From Clostridia bacterium (GTDB taxonomy: Bacteria > Bacillota_A > Clostridia > Oscillospirales > CAG-272): a DNA stretch of 20,402 bases. This document shows, one piece after another, positions 8,698 through 17,000 of the stretch. The stretch is from NCBI GenBank assembly GCA_017395725.1, contig JAFQOB010000158.1, positions 1-20,402 of the forward strand. The letters run 5' to 3'. Under the pieces are notes generated by a model. It saw nothing but the letters and a program-made list of their open reading frames with translations, was not told the origin of the DNA and did no database searches. Position numbers and translations under genes: made by a program. Each line of letters opens with the position of its first letter. Positions within the stretch are counted from its first letter, which is position 1.

Positions 8698-10081
8698 CTC
8701 TCTTTTCCCCCTTATCTTCTTTTTCTTCTTTTGCAACAACGGCAGATTTATTTAAAGCCGCCTTTTGCGCCTTCATTTCTTCAAGTATCTTTCCCTTAGC
8801 AGCTCTGATAGTCTGTACTATCGGCACGTCTCCGGGACAGTCATAAGAACAGCTTCCGCATTCAACGCAACCGAGTATATCGAATTGCTTACACTTATCA
8901 AGCTGTCCCGCATTTGCAAACGCAACAAGATAGTTAGGCATCAAATGCATAGGACAATGTCCAACGCATCTTCCGCAATGTATACACGAAGGAGCTTCTG
9001 TATGTCTCTTTCTGTTCTGATTTGAAAAGACTATAACAGCCGACGTTCCCTTTACGGTGGGAGCATACATCTTCCACTGAGCTATACCCATCATAGGTCC
9101 GCCGCATATTATCTTATGTGGGTCCTTTGTTAAACCGCCGCAATATTCAATAAGCTCGTTTATGGGTGTTCCGAGTCTCACGCTAAGGTTCTTAGGCTCT
9201 TTTACACAGTCTCCGTCAACGGTTACAAAACGCTCGATAAGAGGCATTCCGTAAACGACGGCATCATATATAGCCGCAACAGTTTCCGCATTGAGTATAA
9301 GACAACCAACCTCAAAAGGAAGGTGTCCCGAGGTAAGTTCCTTGCCTGTTAATGCATAAATAATCTGTCTTTCGTCACCCTGAGGATATTTCGTTTTCAT
9401 TACGCATATTTCAAAAAGGTTTGAGCCCGCCGTTTTCTCCCTAAGGTTTTTAATAGCGTCCTTTTTATTGTCTTCAATAGCTATATATGCCTTTGGAAGT
9501 CCAAACACCTTCAAAAGAATCTTAAGTCCACCCAAAACTCTCTCGGGCTGTTCAAGCAAAAGTCTGTGGTTAACGGTTATGTAAGGCTCACATTCGGCAC
9601 AGTTTACGATAAGGTGGTCAATCTTCCCTACCGCCGAGCTAAGCTTCGCATAAGCGGGGAACGTTGCACCGCCAAGTCCGACAATACCCGCATTTTTCGT
9701 TATTTCAACAACGTCATCAAAAGTCAACTCTTCCAAGCTTTTACCTATAGGCTTAATGTCCTTAGAAAGTCTTTCCTCAAAATCATTTTCAATAACTATC
9801 TGACCTGTTTTCACACCTGCCGCATTCGTCTTAACTTCAATAGACTCAACAACGCCCGATACCGAGGCGTGTACAGGACAGCCGAGTCCGCCCTCAACGT
9901 TTCCGATAATTTGCCCTTTATCGACAATGTCACCTTTTTTTACAAGGGGAATACAAGCGCCGCCTATGTGTTGTGAAAGGGGAATATACACCTTTTTAGG
10001 CGGCGGCATTATTTCTACCGCGCATTTAGCGGTATTTTTATTTTGCGGAGGGTGAACTCCGCCCTTGAATGATAATTTCAA
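8687..10081 (-). CDS. rnfC: Electron transport complex subunit RnfC (NADH-binding, iron-sulfur)
   Basis: RnfC is the cytoplasmic subunit that binds FMN and exchanges electrons with NAD(H). The 464-residue product begins with the typical GGVHPPQNK (7-15). It has the nucleotide/flavin-binding GLGGATFPAYAKL (135-147) and two CxxCxxCxxxCP cluster motifs at 366-377 and 405-416. A Lys/Glu/Ala-rich tail of about 45 residues follows. The start is a TTG at 10081, supported by AAAAAAGGAG 9 nt upstream and by the family N-terminus beginning right there. It is the first gene of the operon, giving the order C-D-G-E-A-B usual in Clostridia. Confidence 0.95.
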   Translation of the reverse strand: MKLSFKGGVHPPQNKNTAKCAVEIMPPPKKVYIPLSQHIGGACIPLVKKGDIVDKGQIIGNVEGGLGCPVHASVSGVVESIEVKTNAAGVKTGQIVIENDFEERLSKDIKPIGKSLEELTFDDVVEITKNAGIVGLGGATFPAYAKLSSAVGKIDHLIVNCAECEPYITVNHRLLLEQPERVLGGLKILLKVFGLPKAYIAIEDNKKDAIKNLREKTAGSNLFEICVMKTKYPQGDERQIIYALTGKELTSGHLPFEVGCLILNAETVAAIYDAVVYGMPLIERFVTVDGDCVKEPKNLSVRLGTPINELIEYCGGLTKDPHKIICGGPMMGIAQWKMYAPTVKGTSAVIVFSNQNRKRHTEAPSCIHCGRCVGHCPMHLMPNYLVAFANAGQLDKCKQFDILGCVECGSCSYDCPGDVPIVQTIRAAKGKILEEMKAQKAALNKSAVVAKEEKEDKGEKRVEH

Positions 10082-10119
10082 AGCAATTATCTCCTTTTTT
10101 TCTGTTTAAATCGATATAA

Positions 10120-10147
10120 ATAATATCGTGTTTGTTAACTATCGCAA
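10120..10147 (-). promoter_or_regulatory. Candidate promoter of the rnf operon, with an overlapping dyad
   Basis: On the minus strand TTGCGA (10142-10147), a 16-nt spacer and TATTAT (10120-10125) form a fair sigma-A promoter about 40 nt upstream of the rnfC start. A perfect six-base dyad, CGATAT (10112-10117) and ATATCG (10123-10128), straddles the -10 box and could be an operator or a leader hairpin. The match is imperfect and other AT-rich hexamers lie nearby, so this is a candidate only. Confidence 0.45.
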
Positions 10148-10293
10148 TTTATCACAAATTTAATTATATTACATTTTCATATATAATTCAAGACCTTAAC
10201 CAAAAAATCTTTATTCTGTAACAATGCTATTTATTAAGGTTAATGATAATAAACGATAAAAGAAAAAAAGATAATAATTTTTTAAAAAAGGGG

Positions 10294-10322
10294 TTGACAA
10301 ATAAAAACTGTTATGTTATACT
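10294..10322 (+). promoter_or_regulatory. Strong promoter of the tRNA-Met/tRNA-Glu unit
   Basis: TTGACA (10294-10299), a 17-nt spacer and TATACT (10317-10322) make a nearly perfect vegetative promoter, as usual for tRNA genes. It lies 40 nt before the first tRNA. The short leader holds a weak CCGC/GCGG hairpin (10333-10344). The spacer 10082-10361 between rnfC and the tRNAs holds this promoter, the opposing rnf promoter and no gene. Confidence 0.88.
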
Positions 10323-10361
10323 AGTCGAGCGTTCCGCTGGAGCGGTAATGCTTCTACAAAT

Positions 10362-10438
10362 GGCGGAATAGCTCAGCTGGCTAGAGCATCCGGTTCATAC
10401 CCGGCAGGTCGTTGGTTCAAATCCGACTTCCGCTACCA
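10362..10438 (+). tRNA. tRNA-Met (anticodon CAT), probably elongator
   Basis: A complete cloverleaf with encoded CCA can be drawn. Acceptor stem GGCGGAA pairs with TTCCGCT (first pair G-U). The D arm contains GCTCAGCTGGCTAGAGC, the anticodon loop is TTCATAC, and the T arm is GTTGG/CCGAC with loop TTCAAAT. The acceptor and D arm resemble elongator tRNA-Met of Bacillus-type bacteria. There is no initiator-type G-C triple in the anticodon stem, so it is not fMet. A lysidine-modified tRNA-Ile with CAT is the main alternative but fits less well. The outermost anticodon-stem pair (27-43) is a T/C mismatch. Confidence 0.93.
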
Positions 10439-10443
10439 TATTC

Positions 10444-10518
10444 GGCCCGTTGGTCAAGCGGTTAAGACACCGCCCTTTCACGGCAGTAACGGGGGTTCGA
10501 TTCCCCCACGGGTCACCA
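10444..10518 (+). tRNA. tRNA-Glu (anticodon TTC)
   Basis: A complete cloverleaf with encoded CCA: acceptor GGCCCGT pairs with ACGGGTC, the anticodon arm is CCGCC-CTTTCAC-GGCAG with anticodon TTC, and the T arm is GGGGG TTCGATT CCCCC. It starts 6 nt after the tRNA-Met end and is clearly cotranscribed with it. A terminator follows directly. Confidence 0.96.
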
Positions 10519-10523
10519 AAACG

Positions 10524-10560
10524 AAAATCCTGTCGACGTTAGTCGATAGGATTTTTGTTT
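10524..10560 (+). terminator. Rho-independent terminator of the tRNA unit
   Basis: AATCCTGTCGAC (10526-10537) and GTCGATAGGATT (10542-10553) form a 12-pair stem with one G-U pair and a four-base loop, extended by A/T pairs and followed by a T-rich tract on the plus strand. It starts a few bases after the tRNA-Glu CCA. Confidence 0.92.
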
Positions 10561-10574
10561 TGTACTATTCATTT

Positions 10575-10662
10575 TTCATTATTCACTATTCATTATTCAC
10601 TAAAAACGGATTTTCGTAATGAATAATGAATAATGAAGTCGCTTACGCTGATGAATAATGAA
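10575..10662. repeat. MITE-like inverted repeat built from TGAATAATGAA units
   Basis: TTCATTATTCA occurs at 10575-10585 and 10589-10599. Its reverse complement TGAATAATGAA occurs at 10620-10630, 10627-10637 and 10652-10662. The closest arms can form a 12-pair stem (10588-10599 with 10620-10631) around a 20-nt loop. Elements of this look are scattered between genes in many gut Clostridia and are thought to be non-autonomous mobile or folding elements. There is no open frame inside. Confidence 0.65.
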
Positions 10663-10714
10663 TAATTAATTTGCAACCTAAAGCTTGATAATACATATTA
10701 TAAGATGTGCTTTA

Positions 10715-10933
10715 ATGAAGGATAATTTACTTATAAATAAATCCATTGCATTTACTGCGAGAATTGTTAAGTTACATCAACATTTGATAAAAAAAGAAAC
10801 AGTAATATCAAAGCAAATTGTTCGTAGCGGAACAAGTATTGGGGCTAATATAAATGAAGCAAATTACGGTCAAAGCAAGGCAGATTTTATTTTCAAAATA
10901 CATATAGCTTTAAAAGAGACCGCAGAAACAGAA
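10715..10933 (+). pseudogene. Four-helix-bundle protein (23S rRNA intervening-sequence family), 3'-truncated
   Basis: From the ATG at 10715, 73 codons match the family start: an NKS-(I/F)-FA-type first helix, then KQIVRSGTSIGANINEA (33-49), then a helix with ALKETAETE (65-73). Complete members are usually around 115-125 residues, with two more helices; here recognisable sequence stops at ETE and runs into a GC-rich hairpin repeat. The open frame formally continues much further on the plus strand, but that part is the antisense of the giant surface gene and a terminator. No convincing ribosome site or promoter is seen. The function of the family is poorly known; it is common inside rRNA intervening sequences and genomic islands. 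Confidence 0.8.
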
Positions 10934-10943
10934 TCTCTATCTT

Positions 10944-10980
10944 GTAGGGGGCGACGTCCTCGGCGCCCCGCAAAAAACGA
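10944..10980. repeat. GC-rich hairpin repeat at the break of the four-helix-bundle gene
   Basis: GGGGCGACG (10948-10956) pairs with CGGCGCCCC (10961-10969), eight of nine pairs, with loop TCCT and a flanking TTGTAG. Its base composition is unlike the AT-rich surroundings. It begins about 11 bases after the last recognisable codon of the truncated gene, so it, or the event that brought it, probably removed the 3' end. It resembles short TGTAGGGGC-type repeats of gut Clostridia. Confidence 0.5.
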
Positions 10981-10996
10981 ATGTATTTCGACAAAC

Positions 10997-11037
10997 AAAA
11001 ACACCGCCAACACATCGAAAACCTTTGTGTTGGCGGT
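10997..11037 (-). terminator. Rho-independent terminator of the giant isopeptide-stalk gene
   Basis: ACCGCCAACACA (11003-11014) and TGTGTTGGCGGT (11026-11037) form a perfect 12-pair stem with an 11-nt loop. On the minus strand it is followed by a GTTTTTGTTTG tract. It lies 37 nt after the stop codon at 11075-11077. The plus strand side is also T-rich, so it could stop transcription from both directions. Confidence 0.92.
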
Positions 11038-11074
11038 ATTTTTTATTGTTTATCCAATTTTATATTGTACCAAG

Positions 11075-14000
11075 TTAAGCTTTAGCGTTCTTTTTCTTCT
11101 TATCTGCAATTCCAAGAGTTATTGCAGCTCCGCCGCTTATAAACATCAATGCAAACCAGATAGGAAGATGACGTCTGTCGCCTGTCTTGGGAACTTCGGG
11201 AGGAAGGTATGTATTATCAAAGCCCATCTTCGTTACTGCAATGTTATTCTTAGCATTTGTAATAACAGGTTCAGCTGCTTCAAGCTTACCCTCTCCGTTG
11301 TCGGTTACGGTAACAACAACGTTATATACGGTCTTGTCATATATTACGCCGTCAAGGTTACCCTGAACTTCGGAAACAGTATATTTGAACGTTCCGGCAC
11401 TTTCAAGCTTAATCTTTTCAAATATCACTTTTCCGTCAGCCGTGTTGGAAGCTATCTTAACTGTCTTTCCGTCTTCGCCCTTGATCTCAAATACAAACTC
11501 GCCTTCAACAAGCTCGCGGTTTCTCAAAAGCTTTTCAGCCTCAAGCTGTATTTCTACAGGAGCTGCCTTATAGGTGTTTGTAAATACAACCTCGGTAACG
11601 TCGCTGTTCTCAAGCTTGTAACCAAATGACTTAACTTCAAGTTCACCGTTCTTGTCAACAACTTCTACAGTTACGGCATATACCTTTTCGTCGTAAGTTA
11701 CACCGCCGAGAGCGTTGTTCTTTTCAACTATCTTATAGGTATAGGTTCCAGCTTTGCTGTATTCAACAGTAAATTCAAACTTACCGTCTTTATCATTCTT
11801 TGAAACTGCAAGTTCCTTGTCGGCAGAATCAAGAAGAATAAATTCAAATTCATTAGCCTTAAGCTCACGTCCGTTAAGCTTCTTGGAAAGCTCGCCCTTT
11901 TCTCCGAGAACCACTTTTGTAGGAGCAGGAGCATACTTATTTACAAACTTAACTGTTGGAGCTGATTCGGTTCCGAGTCCGTCTACTTCAGCCTTAAGCA
12001 CACCGTTTCCTTCGTCGGTTACGGTTACTTTTACAGTAAACGAATTTGTATCGTAGGTGTATCCCTTAAGTCCAAGGTCTTTTTCTGTAATCTTGTATTC
12101 GTAAGTACCAACCTTTGTAAAGGTGATAGCGCCAAATCTGAAAGCTCCGGTAACAGTATTTGTTACTTCAGTAGTCGTAGGCATTGGAGCATTGGCTGTA
12201 ACAGCTTCAAGAACAAACTTAAATTCGTCAGCCTCAAGCTGCTTATGTTCACTGTCAAGCTCTTTCTCACCGAAGAAGGTTGCAGATACTTCTTTAGGAT
12301 CGTACTTGTTATTAAATACTATCTGAGCATCAGCGTTATTTTCATCAGTAATCTTAACAGTCGCTTCAAGCTTACCCTTTTCGGTATTGTCCGTTACTGT
12401 AACGGTTACTGTATATTCAGCATCGTCGTAGGTCATACCGCCGAGAGTTCCGCTTTCCTCTGTTACGGTATATACGTATGTACCTTCTTTTTCAAAAGTA
12501 ATACCGCCGAAGCTTGCTTTACCGAATTTATCGTTGGAAACTGTTGTAGGATTCGGCAATGGAGCATTTGCAGTTCCGTTAATTACGAAATTAAAATCTC
12601 CGCCATTGAGCTTATAGTTCTTACCCGAAGACGACGTTACGACCTTTTCAACTTTTATAACAACAGGGTCAGTATCATCAGCCTTATAGGTGTTCTTAAA
12701 TTCAAACGTATTACCTGTGTTGCCGCCCTTTTCGTAGGAAGCTACTGCAACAAGCTTACCTGTTGCATCGTCAAAGGTTACGTTAACTGTAACCTTAACC
12801 TTATCGGTATCGTAGGTTACGCCGGAAATCTTCTTTGTAGGAACAGTTTCGGTAATTTCATATTCATATACACCGGACTTGGTATATTCAATCTTACCGA
12901 ACGTTACCGTGCCGTTTCCGTCATTCTTAACCTTATTGTTAGAAGGCATGGGAGCGTTGGGTGTAACTGCGGAAATCACAAATTCAAAGTCATTAGCCTT
13001 GAGGTCGCGTTTTCCTTCAAGCTTCTTTGTACCTTCAATAATAACTTCGCCGGAATCGGGAGTATAAGTATTTACGAATACTATTTCGGGATTTACTGCC
13101 GAACCGATACCGTCTACAACTGCCTTAAGTTCGCCGTTAACGTCGGTTACGGTCACTTTTACAGTAAACGGCTTGGTATCATAGCCATAGCCGTGTACGC
13201 CGAGATCAACCTCGCTTACCTTGTATTCATATACGCCTACCTTTGTAAACGTAATCGAATCAAACGCGAAGCTTGCATTCGCATCGTTGAATACTTCGGT
13301 TGTTATGGGCAGAGGAGCATCTGCAGTAACAGCTTCAAGCTTAAACTTAAAGTCATTTGCTTTAACCGTTCTGTATCCGCCGTCAAGCTTCTTAGAACCG
13401 AATATGTTAGCCAAAGCGGCTATAGGAGTATATTTGTTTCTGAATATTATTTCAGAAGCACTGCTGTTTTCCCCTGAAATCTTAACAGATGTTTCAAGCT
13501 TAGCTATTGCAGTATTATCGGTAACATTAACCGTTACGATATATCTGAAATCATCATATTCCATTCCCTTAAGGCTTCCCGCCTTTTCGGTTACGAAATA
13601 CTTATATTCGCCCTTTTCATCAAATACTAAGCCTTCAAAGAGAGCATTTCCGTTCGTATCATTTGTCACGGTAGAATTTGTAGGCATTGGTGCGCCTGCT
13701 GTAATTGCTTCCATAACAAACTCAAACTCGCCGCCCTTAAAGCTGTAGCTGTTGCCCGTAGAAGGAGTAACCTCTTTCTTTACAGGAATTGATATAGGCT
13801 CTGATTCTTCAGCCTTATAGCTGTTGTTAATTGTAAAGGTTGTACCTGTAACAGTTCCCTTGGTGTACTCAACCGCTGTCGAGTATGTACCTAAAGCGGA
13901 ATCATAGGTTACCTTAACAGTTACTTCAACTGCCTCGGTGTCATACGTAACACCGGGAATCTTATTTGTGGGAACAGTTTCGGTAATCTTGTACTTATAA

Positions 14001-17000
14001 GTACCTGCCGCCGTATAAATAATCTCTCCAAAGCTTACCTTGCCGTTTCCGTCATTCTTAACCTTATTGTTAGAAGGCATAGGAGCATTGGTTGTAACTG
14101 CTTCTATAACAAACTCAAATTCGTCGGCACCGAGAGGACGGTTTCCACTCAGCTTCTTTTCACCTTCAATAACAACCTTTGCATCATCGGGGTTATATCT
14201 GTTTATAAATACATTCGAACCTAAGTAGGAGGTTGAAGTAACCAATTGACCTTGATCATTGTCTGAAACAATAACTGTTACATAATGTCTGTGGTCATCA
14301 TAGGCTACGTTATTTAAGCTTCCTACCTCTTCAACTATTTCGAATCTGTATGTACCTGCTTCGTAGAAGGTTATATTACCGAAGCTGCCCTTTATACTGT
14401 TATTCTCTATAGCGTTGGGAGCATATCTGATAACCAACTCGGTATTAGCCAATACGATCTTGCCTGCCGCAATAGCGTCTTCGCCTACCTTTCCGTAGGG
14501 CTTCAGAATAAACTTAAACTCATCGGCGCTGTTCCAATCTCTGCCTTCAAGAACCTTGATTATTTCAAGATTTGTTGCACCTTCAAGGGTAACGGGAGCA
14601 GCCTTGTAGCTATTGTTGAAGGTAAGGCTGTCACTGGAAGCATCAATACTTGCCACAAGCGCACCGAGTGTAGCGTTGTTTTCTACCTTAACGGTAATCA
14701 TACGAGGTGTTTTATCATAGGTTACACCGGGAATATTACCTTCCAACTCGGTTACTTTGAACACGTAAGTACCCTCGGCATTAAATACGATATTGCCAAA
14801 GTGAGGATGCGCCTTATTTGCATTTGAAACAGTTAGAGTTGTTTCATCGGGAAGAACAACTTTTCCTGCAGTAATTGCGTTTGCCGTTGCGGTATCACCC
14901 GCTTCAAGCTTAAATTCAAATTCGTCGGTATCAAGCCACTCGTCATCAGTTCTTCCGGTAAATACTTTGTTAATTGTCAAATTGTCGTGTCCGGAAAGCT
15001 CTGTAGAATCGGGGTTATACTTGTTAGTAAACGTAATTGTATATTGGTCAACCGCATTGCCGTTAATTGTTATATCAATCTCAGCATTTGCGCTGTCGTC
15101 GGTAGCAACTATTTCAATATTACGAGGCTCTGAATCATAGTGAACACCGGGGATAGTTCCCGTTATTTCACGAACAATAAACTTGTATGTTCCGGGTCTG
15201 TAAATATCTACCTTTCCATCAATGGTAGCACCCTTAGAAGCGATAGTCTTTGTAACGATATTACCGCTTCCCGCATCTAACGGGAATTTAATAGCACCGT
15301 TTTCAATAGCTTCCTGAGTAGCAGGGTCAAGAACTACGACTTCGAAGTCAAACTTATCCGTAGGAAGCCATTCATCATTATTTCTGCCCGTAAAGTTCTT
15401 TTCAATCGTAATCGTTGCAGCAGCAGGATCGGCTTTATACTTGTTTATAATAACCTCGCCGCCCACAAACCGCGAAAGAACTGCAGTCAATACCCCGTTA
15501 CGGTTATCGGTTACAGTATATGTAGCCGTTATGGTCTGTGTACTGTACTCAATACCCTTTGCAGCTTCGCTGCCCGTAGGAACAACCTCGGTTACGGAAA
15601 CCGTATAAGTTCCTGCTTTTGTGAACTTAATTTTGTCAAATACGATACTTCCGTCAGCACCGTTTGATACAACCGTAGTTGCGGGAAGAACTATTCCGCC
15701 CTCGGGAGACTGAGAAACTATCGAAAGCTTGAATTCAAATTCGCCCGCCTTAAGAGCTTCTGCTCTGTCACCCGTAAGTACCTTCTTTATGAGAGGAAGT
15801 GATGTTGTAGTAGGAGTAGGCACGTATTCGTTTACAAATTCAATCGCACCTGCACTTACCCAGTCGTTTCCATCCTTCTTTTCAATATATTTTGAAGTAA
15901 CGGTAAGCTTACCTATCTTTTCAACGTCTTCAACAACAACAGTAAATCTATACTCGGCACTGTCGTAAGTTGTTCCGCCAACCTTAGGATTAGGAACCTG
16001 TTCGGTTATGTAATAGGTGTATTTACCGGCTTTTGTATACGTCTTATTTTCAATAAACTTGATAGAACCTTCGTATACGCCGTTTGCATCTGCAGTAGTA
16101 TCTTCTGCGTGTGAAACGAGTCCTTCGGAAACTTTAACGCCATTGTAATATTCAATAATGTCAAAGAAGAATTCGCCTGCAAGAAGTGTCTTTCCCGTAA
16201 GCTTCTTCGTACCGTCTAAAGAAACGGGAGTTCCGTCAAACTTGGTTGTGTAATTGTTTACAAATTCTGCCGCATTTCCGCCATTGCTGTACGTTGCAGA
16301 TTTAACTTCAAGTCTACCGTCATTGTTATCATCTGCTATAACAACAGTAACAGTAACAACGCTGTCATCATATTCAACAGAAAGAGCACTGCCTGCAGTT
16401 TCGTTTACTGTAAAGGTGTACGTTCCAACCTTTTTGAACTGAATATTTGCAAAATCAAAGGGAGCCTTTACGCCGTCTGTGCCACTTGTTACGTAAGTCT
16501 TGTTTGCAGGAATTACTACAGTTCCCGCAGCAATTGCAGCCAAAGTCTCAGCATCAGCGCCGCTAAGTACAAATTCAAAATTGTCACCCGATTTAACATC
16601 TCTGCCAATAAGTGTCTTGTTGCCGTCTATTGATGTAACAGCAGGGTCGGGAGTGTATACGTTTGTAAAGGTTATAATCTCTTTATTGTCAGGGAATTTA
16701 GCCTCAACCTTAAGATACTGACTTGAACCGTCAAGAGAAATTGTAACGTCAATGTAGTTTTCAGTTGTATCGTAATCCATTCCGTGCAAGGAATTAGCGG
16801 GAACAACCTCTGTCATCTTATATCTGAAAGTAATCGAGCTGTTTCCTGCGGGAATATCGCTATGAGCAAATTCTACACCGGGGAAAGTAATATTTTTACC
16901 TTCATTATGTGTAGTAACAACACCGTTCACTGCACCGTCGGGCATAGGAATGTTTATGCTGTCAACAAGTGTGGAAGTTCCTTCAAGAATATATCCAACT

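Noticed and set aside
8698..8739. Upstream TTG at 8739 as the rnfD start
   Set aside because: There is no ribosome site before it, a 53-bp overlap with rnfC, and a lysine-rich extension not expected before the conserved SAPHL segment.
10132..10160. Possible Rex operator before rnfC
   Set aside because: A TTGTTAA half-site and a distant TTGTGA-like partner exist, but the spacing is much wider than in the 18-bp Rex palindrome.
10575..10662. CRISPR array
   Set aside because: The TGAATAATGAA units are short, overlap and occur in both orientations without unique spacers.
10934..11629. Continuation of the four-helix-bundle frame to 314 codons
   Set aside because: After codon 73 the frame crosses a hairpin repeat and a terminator and then runs antisense to the end of the giant gene; none of it matches the family.
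12245..13477. 410-codon open frame on the plus strand inside the giant gene
   Set aside because: It is the antisense of repeated isopeptide domains; its own repeats mirror the 1131-bp duplication. There is no ribosome site and no recognisable family.
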